A DNA stretch of 64,000 bases from JAJRRL01 sp047404195 (GTDB lineage Bacteria > Pseudomonadota > Gammaproteobacteria > JAJRRL01): positions 1 to 64,000 of the forward strand of contig JBDOIU010000007.1 of assembly GCA_047404195.1 (NCBI GenBank), written 5' to 3'. Positions 52,875 to 61,411 of the stretch are shown here, piece by piece. The position numbers and the translations under genes are program-made. The notes under the pieces are model-generated. The model did no database searches. It saw only the letters and a program-made list of their open reading frames with translations, and was not told where the DNA came from. How positions within the stretch are numbered: position 1 is the stretch's first letter; every line of letters starts with the position of its first letter.

Positions 52875-54524
52875 TTAGTTACGCGTACTTGTATGATCGG
52901 CACCTTTCTCAAGTGCTGGTAGCTGACATAATAAAAATGATGCTGTGCTCAATTTACCAGTATCATTCGTGCTTTGATTCTTGCAGTGTGCGTAAAGCGC
53001 TGTGGCAAGTAATTGGATCAGGCCAGCTAGTAAGCCGACTCCAGTGATTGCTATCAGTACTGTCATAGCTATTGAAAAGCCACTATTTCCCGATTTTTCT
53101 TGTTTTTGATCAGGGCTCGTCTCTATTTCTCGCAAATCTAGTTGAGAAGTTGAGGCAAGGATTTCCTCTGTACTGTGTGTCTTACTCATTTGTTGACCAG
53201 GCTCGCCGACACTGGTGCTGGTTTCTTTGGGATCACGTCTTTTCTCTATCTCACGTACTTCAAATAAAGTCTTTATCAAATCGTGAGAGTTATTTTTTTT
53301 ATTATTATTAAAGTAATGATTCATGACTAAATCCTGCATTATCTTTACCATACTTGGTTTCTCCGAACCTTTGAGAGTGTTATATTCCTCTTTGGATAGC
53401 TGCAGCTCTGGACATTGATCGAATGAGTATATGGATACAGACAGCCATTGACTATAAAAATCTCTTGCAGTCTCAACTAAGTCGCCGAAGAGTTTAATAA
53501 TTGGCCGACGTTTATTCGAACGAATTTTTTTAACGCGGTCCTCATTATCAAGCTTACCGTTGACTGGTTGTGGGTGGGTATAGTTTCGATTACCATGAAT
53601 AGTTTCAGCTGCGCCGTTCCCAAAGGTTTTTCCAACAAAGTCAGCCACGGCCAGTATGGGTCCTGAAAGAAGATATGCTGTGTACCACCTTTGTTCTGGA
53701 TTAAGTTTCTTGTTAACACGTGGAGACATTTGCTTATTCATTGTGTCTGAAATAGCAATTAGCATTATACCCAGTAGCGTACACTTGATAACGGGATGAT
53801 TCTTCTGCGCAGAAAAATAACGATACTCGCCACCATGGCTACCAAATTTACGGTATAGCACACAATAACGATCCGCCGCAGCCGTTGGTGTAAGGCTGCT
53901 CATATCTACGCGCCAGTCTGTGTAGGTGCCTCCCTCACTGTAAATCGTGAAAAATCTCAATAGGTCTGAAGCTAGATGAAAATATTCTGCCTCTGCTAGC
54001 TTGTTGACTATAGTATTGACTTGTTCTGCAAGATTTTGAACGTGAAAATTACCACTTTTTAATGCGGCTACAGAGTTGAGATGGACTATTTCAACGGATT
54101 CAAGGCCGAGATCCATGAGCTGATCATGAGCCTCTTGAGACGTAACAGTCACTTGAATCCGATTAATATCTTTCGGTATCTGTTCTTTTGAAATAATGTC
54201 CTGTAACCAAGTTAGATTTTCTTTAGGTATTTCACCACCCACCCAATTGAGGTGTAGCGCTGAGTCGATTTTATTTACGGTTACATTGGTAAGAGCGAGG
54301 TTCTTAAGCTGCGCACAATCTGATTCAGACGTGACATTCACTGAAACGCTATAGCTAGGGTTGAGGCCCTTTAGCCACTGTATTTTTTCTGGAGGTATTT
54401 CACCAGTCGTCCAATTGCAGTATATAGTTCCTTGCCTCTCATATTCATTAGCACCGGTAATGGTATGGTCAGGATCAGGTAATTTTTCAAATAAATCAGC
54501 AAGTTGGTGTGCATCTGCAGTCAT
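52875..54524 (-). CDS. Toxin-type sugar-binding-DXD glycosyltransferase-like protein
   Basis: 549 aa. Residues 88-210 match the pattern of Gly_transf_sug/TcdA-TcdB-like glycosyltransferases: LHLNWVGGEIP, then HLASDLLRFFTIYSEGGTYTDWRVDM. The expected DXD is replaced by DWRVD, so activity is uncertain. Residues 34-51 (TIYCNWTTGEIPPEKIQWLK) duplicate 89-108 (LHLNWVGGEIPKENLTWLQ). A hydrophobic span lies near residues 490-515 (AMTVLIAITGVGLLAGLIQLL). ATG 54524 has AAAAGAGGG upstream and its own promoter. The enzyme class is used by host-targeting toxins; targeting here is inferred. Confidence 0.65.
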   Translation of the reverse strand: MTADAHQLADLFEKLPDPDHTITGANEYERQGTIYCNWTTGEIPPEKIQWLKGLNPSYSVSVNVTSESDCAQLKNLALTNVTVNKIDSALHLNWVGGEIPKENLTWLQDIISKEQIPKDINRIQVTVTSQEAHDQLMDLGLESVEIVHLNSVAALKSGNFHVQNLAEQVNTIVNKLAEAEYFHLASDLLRFFTIYSEGGTYTDWRVDMSSLTPTAAADRYCVLYRKFGSHGGEYRYFSAQKNHPVIKCTLLGIMLIAISDTMNKQMSPRVNKKLNPEQRWYTAYLLSGPILAVADFVGKTFGNGAAETIHGNRNYTHPQPVNGKLDNEDRVKKIRSNKRRPIIKLFGDLVETARDFYSQWLSVSIYSFDQCPELQLSKEEYNTLKGSEKPSMVKIMQDLVMNHYFNNNKKNNSHDLIKTLFEVREIEKRRDPKETSTSVGEPGQQMSKTHSTEEILASTSQLDLREIETSPDQKQEKSGNSGFSIAMTVLIAITGVGLLAGLIQLLATALYAHCKNQSTNDTGKLSTASFLLCQLPALEKGADHTSTRN

Positions 54525-54557
54525 CGAGTACGCCCTCTTTTATATGTTCTTACTCCT

Positions 54558-54585
54558 AGTATACAAATACGCAAGATTTTTTCAA
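54558..54585 (-). promoter_or_regulatory. Predicted promoter of the glycosyltransferase-like gene
   Basis: On the minus strand TTGAAA (54585-54580), a 16-base spacer and TATACT (54563-54558), about 34 bases upstream of the ATG. Confidence 0.6.
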
Positions 54586-54956
54586 GTTCACTGTTATCAT
54601 CTTTTCACTATCTAACATCGTGATTTTTTCAGAAAAGTTCAGGTATAAGAATAACTATATAAATTCACACGATTTTTAATTGATTTGGCCATGCTGTTTT
54701 TTTCTGGTGAAATCTCTATTGCTTCAGTGCGATATTGAGTAAAGTGAAGATCCTGTCTATTTGATCTGGTGGCTTAGGCACAGTGGCTATTAAGATTATT
54801 GAGTGGCATATTGTTGTCATTTCCTAATGCATAGGTGCCATATAGACTCAAGCAGAGCTCTGATCACTTACTCTGATGTGGCCTATTAGTGAGTCCCAGT
54901 AACGTGACTGTAGGCTGTTTCTATTTCTGAATCTTTAGCGCGTGCGGTGAGTAGGC
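54586..54956. other. Intergenic where lptA-lptB would be expected
   Basis: About 370 AT-rich bases downstream of lptC hold no gene on either strand. In most gammaproteobacteria lptA and lptB follow lptC directly. No remnant of either was recognised. Confidence 0.5.
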
Positions 54957-55496
54957 TTATTCAGGTACATAGTGCACATGTATATTCTTTTTCAGAGTGG
55001 CTTTTCCGGTTTTTAAGTCAATGTGAGCACCCGTGGCTGTGAGTGTATTGTTGTGTTGCACCAGTTTGATGGCGGCATCTGTTTCAGCAGTGTGGCCTGG
55101 TACCAGTGTGATGTGTTGTGTGGTGAGTGTGAGTATGGTTTTGTTGTTTTGGTGGTGTTCTATCTTCACACCACCTGCAAGATATAGGCGGGAATAATGT
55201 TTATCGCTGCTTGCAGTTTGTGCTGTCACGTGCCAATAATCTTGCTTGCTTTGGTATAAGCGCATGCTTGGCTTGGTGAGGTATAGTTTTTTTTCAGTGC
55301 GGTTATGCTGTAATCGTGCAGCATCAATATTGAGGTTGATGGCGCCATTTTTGTCATAACGAGTAAACTGACTGTCGGTTGCTGTGATATCAATATCAGG
55401 TATCAGTAGGTGCTGTTGTGTCCACATTTTTTGTTGCCATGTCCACAATGAACTGCTGATTGCTAGAATGCCCAATAATGTCAGCAACCAGCGCAT
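54957..55496 (-). CDS. lptC: LPS export protein LptC
   Basis: Bitopic inner-membrane protein of the Lpt bridge. One N-terminal TM (LLTLLGILAISSSLWTW) is followed by a beta-jellyroll with the pattern LTTQHITLVPGHTAETDAAIKL and LTATGAHIDLKTGKATLKKNIH. 179 aa, as usual. AGGAG lies upstream, overlapping the end of kdsC, whose stop is one base away. Confidence 0.88.
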   Translation of the reverse strand: MRWLLTLLGILAISSSLWTWQQKMWTQQHLLIPDIDITATDSQFTRYDKNGAINLNIDAARLQHNRTEKKLYLTKPSMRLYQSKQDYWHVTAQTASSDKHYSRLYLAGGVKIEHHQNNKTILTLTTQHITLVPGHTAETDAAIKLVQHNNTLTATGAHIDLKTGKATLKKNIHVHYVPE

Positions 55497-55497
55497 A

Positions 55498-55983
55498 CTA
55501 TTCTCCTGAGTTCAAATGTAAAATGTGTTGAGCTGCTTCGCGCACCGCACCTTGCCCACCACTGCGCGTTGTTTCAAAATCAGCGATGGCTTTAATATCA
55601 GGCACAGCATTGGCAACAGTAATGGCATAGCCAACCGCTTGCATGACTGCTTTATCAGCTAAGTCGTCTCCCATAAAGCTGATGTGTTCTGGTGTGATTT
55701 GACACCGTGACATCAGATCGTGTAGAGCAGTTAACTTATCACGCTGTTCCAGATAGCTGTATTCAATGCCCAGTTGCTCAATACGCTTCTGCAATGCTGG
55801 CCCACCACGTGCTGAAATGATGCCTGTTTGAATGCCGTGTTGCTGTAATAGTTTAATGCCCATACCGTCATGCACATGAAAGCATTTGATTTCCTGGCCG
55901 TCAGGTAAATACCATAAGCGACCATCTGTCATGATGCCGTCAACGTCAAATAGCGCGAGTCGAATAGTGGTTGTGCGTGACAT
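55498..55983 (-). CDS. kdsC: 3-deoxy-D-manno-octulosonate 8-phosphate phosphatase
   Basis: HAD-family phosphatase releasing Kdo from Kdo-8-P. The DVDGIMTDG nucleophile motif, TGIISARGG and FMGDDLADKAVM are intact, and the C-terminal GGQGAVREAAQHIL is typical of KdsC. 161 aa, slightly shorter than E. coli. Two bases separate it from kdsD upstream, so they are one operon. Confidence 0.95.
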   Translation of the reverse strand: MSRTTTIRLALFDVDGIMTDGRLWYLPDGQEIKCFHVHDGMGIKLLQQHGIQTGIISARGGPALQKRIEQLGIEYSYLEQRDKLTALHDLMSRCQITPEHISFMGDDLADKAVMQAVGYAITVANAVPDIKAIADFETTRSGGQGAVREAAQHILHLNSGE

Positions 55984-55985
55984 GA

Positions 55986-56975
55986 TTACCTCGAATCTGT
56001 GAGTAAGTCGTGAATATGTACGATGCCAATCAACTGATCGTTGTCGACAATGGGCATGTGTGTGACTTTCAGCGTTTGCATTTCGGCGAGGATATCACCC
56101 GCCAGTGCACTCGCTGAGAAATGGGTGGGTGATGTTGTCATGACTTGTTTGACGGCCGACTCAAAGAGATCAACCCTGTCGTTAATGCAGCGCCGCAAGT
56201 CACCATCGGTGAATAAGCCAAGTAGACGCCCCGCCTCGGTGACGGCAGTGACTCCCAGTCGCTTGTCATTCATTTCAAGCACCGCTTGTGCAATCAGTGC
56301 GTCTGGTTCAACACAGGGTAATCGCTTATCTCGATGCATGACATCCGCAGCAGTCACCAGCAATTTTTTGCCAAGATGTCCACCAGGGTGGCGCGTTGCA
56401 AAATCAACACTGGAGAATTGCCTCGCGCTTAACAGCGCAACGGCAATCGCATCACCCATCGCCAGTGTGGCTGTGGTAGATGCCGTTGGCGCCAATCCCA
56501 GCGGGCACGCTTCACGTTGCACCGCAATATCGAGTATCACATCTGCATGCTCTCCTAAGCGTGATTGCGCATTACCCGTGATGGCAATGATATGCGTACC
56601 AATTTGCTTGATGAGTGGCAGCAGAACCACCAATTCGGCCGTATTACCTGAGTTGGAGATGGCAATGATGCTGTCATCAGCGCTGAGCATACCCAGATCA
56701 CCATGGCTGGCTTCCGTTGGGTGTACATAAAATGCTGGTGTACCAGTGCTGGCCAAAGTCGAAGCAATTTTACGTGCGATATGCCCAGATTTGCCAATAC
56801 CCATGACAATCACTCGCCCTTTGGTCTGCAACAGCAGTTCGCAAGCCTGATCAAAGTGAGCATCGAGACGAGTTTCCAGGTCTTGTAGGGCTTGCCGCTC
56901 AACGGCAATGGCCTCTCTTCCGATGAGGTGATGTGCTTGTACAGAAGTTGTTTTCATGCTTGCCACCATAGGCAT
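55986..56975 (-). CDS. kdsD: Arabinose-5-phosphate isomerase
   Basis: Makes D-arabinose-5-phosphate for Kdo synthesis. The SIS domain has VMGIGKSGHIARKIASTLASTGTP-like sequence (residues about 56-80) and HPTEASHGDLGM. Two CBS domains follow in the last 120 residues (VMHRDKRLP, VMTTSPTHF). 329 aa; three ATGs within seven codons make the exact start uncertain. It heads kdsD-kdsC-lptC and is divergent from the mla operon. Confidence 0.95.
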   Translation of the reverse strand: MPMVASMKTTSVQAHHLIGREAIAVERQALQDLETRLDAHFDQACELLLQTKGRVIVMGIGKSGHIARKIASTLASTGTPAFYVHPTEASHGDLGMLSADDSIIAISNSGNTAELVVLLPLIKQIGTHIIAITGNAQSRLGEHADVILDIAVQREACPLGLAPTASTTATLAMGDAIAVALLSARQFSSVDFATRHPGGHLGKKLLVTAADVMHRDKRLPCVEPDALIAQAVLEMNDKRLGVTAVTEAGRLLGLFTDGDLRRCINDRVDLFESAVKQVMTTSPTHFSASALAGDILAEMQTLKVTHMPIVDNDQLIGIVHIHDLLTDSR

Positions 56976-57048
56976 TTGTTTAGGAATTGGCTATTATATG
57001 ATATTAAGTTGGCTGCGTCACCAGGCAACAGTTGCCTAGGAGGGGCAT

Positions 57049-57858
57049 GTGAGTCACACCGTCATAGAATGTCAGGATGTTTCCTATAGCATCGAGGGTC
57101 GGCTGATATTTGATCGGCTGTCCTTGAAGATTTTTCCTGGACAAATTACCGCCATCATTGGTCCTAGCGGTGTTGGTAAAACCACGTTATTACGCTTAAT
57201 GGGTGGCTTATTATCGGCTGAGTCCGGTCGAGTCTGTGTATTTGGGCAGGATATGGCTCATATTTCGCGCACACAGCAGCGTGCAATACGACAGCGTATG
57301 GGTTTTTTGTTTCAGCAGGGGGCATTGTTCACAGATTTATCTGTTTTCGATAATGTTGCCTTCCCTTTACGTGAGCATACGCAACACAATGAGTCCACCA
57401 TTCGCGATTTGGTGCTCATGCGCTTGGAAGCAGTGGGTTTGCGTGGTGCGGCACAGTTGGCGGTGAATGAATTATCAGGTGGTATGGCCAGGCGTGTGGC
57501 ACTGGCACGTGCCTTGATGTTGGATCCACAGGTGATGTTATACGACGAACCGTTTACGGGTCAGGATCCGATCAATAAAAGTGTTTTGTTGAATTTAATC
57601 AACAGCTTGAACAAGGCCTTGGGCATTGCGTCAGTGTTGGTATCGCATGATATTTCAGAAACGTTGTCCATTGCAGACTATGTTTATGTGTTAGGGCAAG
57701 GGCGGGTACTGGCAGCTGGTACGTCACAAGAGATTGGCGGCATTGCCGATGCATCCGTGCAACAGTTTTTACAGGGGCAGCCAGACGGACCCATCGCGTT
57801 TCGATATCCGGCTTGCACCATGGCAGAGGACTTAGGGCTCAATGTTACAGATCATTGA
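57049..57858 (+). CDS. mlaF: Mla phospholipid ABC transporter ATP-binding protein
   Basis: ATPase of the MlaFEDB complex that moves phospholipids between the membranes. Walker A GPSGVGKTT, signature NELSGGMARRVALARA and Walker B VMLYDEPFTGQDP are present. The GTG start at 57049 follows AGGAGGGG. It heads the mla operon and overlaps mlaE. Confidence 0.95.
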   Translation: MSHTVIECQDVSYSIEGRLIFDRLSLKIFPGQITAIIGPSGVGKTTLLRLMGGLLSAESGRVCVFGQDMAHISRTQQRAIRQRMGFLFQQGALFTDLSVFDNVAFPLREHTQHNESTIRDLVLMRLEAVGLRGAAQLAVNELSGGMARRVALARALMLDPQVMLYDEPFTGQDPINKSVLLNLINSLNKALGIASVLVSHDISETLSIADYVYVLGQGRVLAAGTSQEIGGIADASVQQFLQGQPDGPIAFRYPACTMAEDLGLNVTDH

Positions 57859-58624
57859 CAAGTTAGGTCGATTTGGCCTGAAGACCTGCTGGCAGCTTGG
57901 TTGCGCAGGTGTGTTTTTATTGCGCATATTGTGTCAAGTACGCACACGAGCACGTTTTTGGTCGCATTTTAGTCGACAATTGTATCGCGTGGGTGTGCAG
58001 TCCCTATTAATTATCATATTGTCAGCTGCGTTCATTGGTTTGGTGGTGGCGCTACAGGGCCATCATACTTTACAGAAATTTTCCGCAGAAGCAGCATTGG
58101 GACAATTACTCGCCTTGAGTGTGGTGCGTGAGTTAGGGCCCGTTGTTTCCGCATTGCTTTTTGTGGGACGTGCTGGGTCTTCTTTAACTGCTGAGTTGGG
58201 CTTGATGCGAACCACGGATCAGCTCAGTGCGATGAATATGATGGGTGTTGATCCGTATTGGCGCATTCTTGTGCCGCGTTTTTGGGCGTGTATTTTGGCA
58301 CTACCATTGCTGACCATGATTTTTGATTGGGTAGCGATCATGGCTGGCGCGCAGTTGAGTATCCATTGGCTAGGCGTTGATGCCGGTGCCTTTTGGTCTG
58401 GGATGCAGTCATCTGTTGTATTTGCGACAGATGTGCTGAACGGTCTCATTAAAAGTGTTGCATTTGCTGTGCTGATTGTGTGGATTGCGCTATATCAGGG
58501 CTATACTTGTTCTCCTAATGCACGTGGTATGGGGCAGGCGACAACACGCACTGTTGTGCAAGGATCTGTACTAATTTTGGTATTTGACTTTATATTAACC
58601 TCAACCATGATGGGAGGCTGGTAA
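57842..58624 (+). CDS. mlaE: Mla permease
   Basis: Inner-membrane permease (MlaE/YrbE family, 260 aa). The characteristic LSVVRELGPVVSALLFVGRAGSSLTAELG segment (given in part: RELGPVVSALLFVGRAG) and about five membrane spans are seen. It starts within the end of mlaF, and its TAA overlaps the mlaD ATG by one base. Confidence 0.95.
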   Translation: MLQIIDKLGRFGLKTCWQLGCAGVFLLRILCQVRTRARFWSHFSRQLYRVGVQSLLIIILSAAFIGLVVALQGHHTLQKFSAEAALGQLLALSVVRELGPVVSALLFVGRAGSSLTAELGLMRTTDQLSAMNMMGVDPYWRILVPRFWACILALPLLTMIFDWVAIMAGAQLSIHWLGVDAGAFWSGMQSSVVFATDVLNGLIKSVAFAVLIVWIALYQGYTCSPNARGMGQATTRTVVQGSVLILVFDFILTSTMMGGW

Positions 58625-59085
58625 TGAAAACCAATCAACGGGCTGTTTGGGCAGTAGGGACGTTTATTCTGTTGGCGTTAATGACACTGATCGGTTTAGC
58701 CTTTCAAGTCAGTGGGTTCGGTCTATTTTCATCAGCCAGTGGTTATGATATCACAGCACAATTTGATGATATTGGTAATTTGAAAGTACGTGCACCAGTG
58801 CGTATGGCAGGTGTGACCATTGGTCGAGTGGAAGCCATCACGCTGGATAAACGCAGTTTCAGAGCGACGGTGCATATGCATATCGATGGTCAGATGCGCA
58901 ATATACCACAGGATAGCTCAGCCAGTATTTTGACAGCAGGCTTGCTGGGTGCAAATTATGTTGGTATTTCGCCAGGTAACGAAGACGCAGATTTGGTGAA
59001 TGGTGGTGAAATCGATACCACCTATCCAGCATTTTTGCTGGAGAGCTTGATTGCCAAATTGGTGTATAGTGATAAAGAGTCTTGA
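58624..59085 (+). CDS. mlaD: Mla MCE-domain protein
   Basis: Single N-terminal TM (AVGTFILLALMTLIGLAFQV) and one MCE domain (QFDDIGNLKVRAPVRMAGVTIGRV). In the periplasm it forms the hexameric ring that hands lipid between MlaC and MlaFE. 153 aa, as expected. The pore-loop hydrophobic segment near GLLGANYVGISPG is typical. Confidence 0.95.
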   Translation: MKTNQRAVWAVGTFILLALMTLIGLAFQVSGFGLFSSASGYDITAQFDDIGNLKVRAPVRMAGVTIGRVEAITLDKRSFRATVHMHIDGQMRNIPQDSSASILTAGLLGANYVGISPGNEDADLVNGGEIDTTYPAFLLESLIAKLVYSDKES

Positions 59086-59133
59086 GCTCAGGACCAGCTG
59101 ATACCAACTCATCACTCATTTGCAGGAGGACAT

Positions 59134-59724
59134 ATGCAAAATTTTAAAGTTTGGGTGCACTTGCTGATAGCAATGTGTTTTATAGGCTGTGTGCCATCCG
59201 CTTTTTCAGCATCACAATGCACCACAAGTCCATGTCGATTTGTTGCAAAGATGTCACAACGCGTTATCGGGCAAATTAAAGCTGGCAAATCTATTCGGGG
59301 GATTGTCAACCGTACGGTTATGCCGAAAGTCAATATCAGTTACATGGCCATGCGCGTCACTGCTCGCGGTGTTTGGAGAAAAGCGGGCAGTGCTCAAAGG
59401 CGGCGTTTTTTAGGCTTGTTTAGAAAAAAGATGGCCAGTAAATATACGCGCCATTTGACAGATAATAAGCGCAAAATTAGGCAGTCATCCAATACAGTCA
59501 AAATTCAGCGTTCAGTTAGTCGAGGGTCAACAGCAACGGTGTATACTTTATTCAGAAACTTTAAAATCAATTACAAATTGAAAAAGCGCGCTGGTTCATG
59601 GTCGATTATCGATATACGTGTTGCTGGTGCGATCAGTTTGCGGCAGTTCTTTCGTAGCCAATACCGTAGCTTTAAGCGCTTGCGACAGCTCAATGACTGT
59701 CTTGAATTTAAACGCTGTCGATGA
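59134..59724 (+). CDS. mlaC: Mla periplasmic lipid-binding protein
   Basis: Soluble phospholipid shuttle. The signal peptide is at residues 1-27 (cleavage after AFSA). The mature part is strikingly basic and shows the MlaC pattern IKAGKSIRGIVNRTVMPKVN and VYTLFRNFKINYKLKKRAG. AGGAGGACAT precedes the ATG. Compared with E. coli MlaC it has more Arg and Lys. Confidence 0.88.
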   Translation: MQNFKVWVHLLIAMCFIGCVPSAFSASQCTTSPCRFVAKMSQRVIGQIKAGKSIRGIVNRTVMPKVNISYMAMRVTARGVWRKAGSAQRRRFLGLFRKKMASKYTRHLTDNKRKIRQSSNTVKIQRSVSRGSTATVYTLFRNFKINYKLKKRAGSWSIIDIRVAGAISLRQFFRSQYRSFKRLRQLNDCLEFKRCR

Positions 59725-59739
59725 TCATCAGGAAGTAGC

Positions 59740-60054
59740 ATGAAAGAAGCGCTCAATTCTGCTTGTTGTGATTTAACACACAATGGCTTTATGGTTCAAA
59801 GTGAGATCAACCACAGCAACTATGCGCCAGTACATCAAGCGGGTTGCGAACTAATTAGGTCATTTTCTGGTCGATCCTGTTGCGTTATGCTAGATCAATG
59901 TCCGTCTTTTGATAGCGCAATCCTGAGTTTGATGGTATCTTGGGTTCGCTATGCGCAGACAGTGTCAGTGAGGCTGACTTTTGCAGGGTGTTCTGACAGC
60001 CTCCGGCGTTTAGTCACCCTCAGTGGAATCGATACATGTTTAGAGTGGGAATAA
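59740..60054 (+). CDS. mlaB: Mla STAS-domain protein
   Basis: 104-aa STAS domain that binds MlaF and is needed for complex activity. The helix after the conserved site reads CPSFDSAILSLMVSWVRYA, with DS/A at the usual Ser/Thr position. AGGA lies eight bases before the ATG. It stands between mlaC and murA. The bolA-like ibaG gene usually found here is absent. Confidence 0.82.
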   Translation: MKEALNSACCDLTHNGFMVQSEINHSNYAPVHQAGCELIRSFSGRSCCVMLDQCPSFDSAILSLMVSWVRYAQTVSVRLTFAGCSDSLRRLVTLSGIDTCLEWE

Positions 60055-60058
60055 CAGT

Positions 60059-61381
60059 ATGCCGAAGTTAAAAATGATTGGAAACGCAAGAATTGACGGT
60101 GAAGTCAGGATAGATGGTGCGAAAAATGCTGTCTTGCCTATTTTAGCGGCAACACTGCTTACAAATGAGTCGACACTGATGAATGTGCCTGACTTGAAAG
60201 ATGTGCGTACCATGCTGGCTTTGCTGCAAGGTTTTGGTTCACAAGTGAGCTGGACTGAGAATGGCTTGGAAATTATCACCTCTGAACAATGTTTGACGCG
60301 TGCCTCATATGAGTTAGTGAAAACAATGCGGGCCTCTATTTTAAGCTTGGGGCCATTGTTGGCACGCTTTGGCCGTGCTGAAGTGGCTTTTCCTGGTGGG
60401 TGTGCGATTGGTTCACGGCCTGTTGATGTGCATATCGATGCCATGCGGGCGATGGGAGCACAGATTGTGGTAGAAAATGGCTTTATCAAAGCCACTGCGC
60501 CAGCAGGTTTAACAGGTTGTACCCTACATTGTGATAAAATTTCGGTCACGGGTACTGAAAATATCATGATGGCAGCCGTGCTGGCAAAAGGAACCACGAC
60601 CATACACAATGCTGCCATTGAGCCTGAGGTCGTCGATTGCGGGCGCTTTTGCCAAAGTATGGGTGCTAAGATCAGCGGGTTAGGCACTTCTACCATTGTA
60701 ATCGAGGGTCAGTCGACACTGACATCTGCAGCAGCATACCGTGTGATGCCAGACCGCATAGAAGCGGGTACCTACTTGGTTGCAGCGGCGATTACTCGGG
60801 GGCGGATTAAGCTCACACAGGTTGAACCAAGTCATTGTGATGCCGTACTAGACATATTGCGCCAGGCTGGGGCTGATATCGACATGGGAACAGATTGGAT
60901 TAGTTTGGATATGCACGGTCAGCGTGCCAAGGCAGTGGGCTTCGAAACAGCACCTTACCCAGGTGTGCCAACAGATATGCAAGCTCAGCTTATGGCAATG
61001 AATGCTGCTGCCAGTGGACAAGCACGTATGCATGAGGCGGTTTTTGAAAATCGTTTGATGCATGTGCCAGAAATGCGGCGTTTAGGTGCGCAGTTGACCA
61101 TCGAAAATGAGCATGTGGTGGTGAGTGAGGGAACAGAGACATTTTCTGCAGCCCCCGTTTGTGCGACTGATTTGCGTGCATCAGCTGGGTTAGTCTTGCT
61201 GGCATTGGTTGCGCAGGGTGAAACAGTCATTGACCGTATCGATCATTTAGAGCGTGGTTATGCTGATTTAGTACATAAATTTACCCAGCTCGGTGTCATC
61301 ATCACACGTATCGCGGACCCTGTGTCAGCACACACCGCCACGTACAAGGCCGGTGATATTCCCAAGCAGACTTCAGTTTGA
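60059..61381 (+). CDS. murA: UDP-N-acetylglucosamine 1-carboxyvinyltransferase
   Basis: First committed step of peptidoglycan synthesis. The catalytic cysteine is present in FPGGCAIGSRPVD (about residue 120), so the classical fosfomycin target residue is retained. RIDGAKNAVLPILAA at the N-terminus and GYPGVPTDMQAQ-type sequence later are typical. 440 aa, slightly longer than E. coli. It lies only four bases after mlaB. Confidence 0.96.
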   Translation: MPKLKMIGNARIDGEVRIDGAKNAVLPILAATLLTNESTLMNVPDLKDVRTMLALLQGFGSQVSWTENGLEIITSEQCLTRASYELVKTMRASILSLGPLLARFGRAEVAFPGGCAIGSRPVDVHIDAMRAMGAQIVVENGFIKATAPAGLTGCTLHCDKISVTGTENIMMAAVLAKGTTTIHNAAIEPEVVDCGRFCQSMGAKISGLGTSTIVIEGQSTLTSAAAYRVMPDRIEAGTYLVAAAITRGRIKLTQVEPSHCDAVLDILRQAGADIDMGTDWISLDMHGQRAKAVGFETAPYPGVPTDMQAQLMAMNAAASGQARMHEAVFENRLMHVPEMRRLGAQLTIENEHVVVSEGTETFSAAPVCATDLRASAGLVLLALVAQGETVIDRIDHLERGYADLVHKFTQLGVIITRIADPVSAHTATYKAGDIPKQTSV

Positions 61382-61411
61382 TAAACTGATCGTAATCAAG
61401 TTACGTTGGGG

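Noticed and set aside
56041..56730. A 229-residue plus-strand ORF inside kdsD.
   Set aside because: Complementary-frame shadow of kdsD, which has intact SIS and CBS domains.
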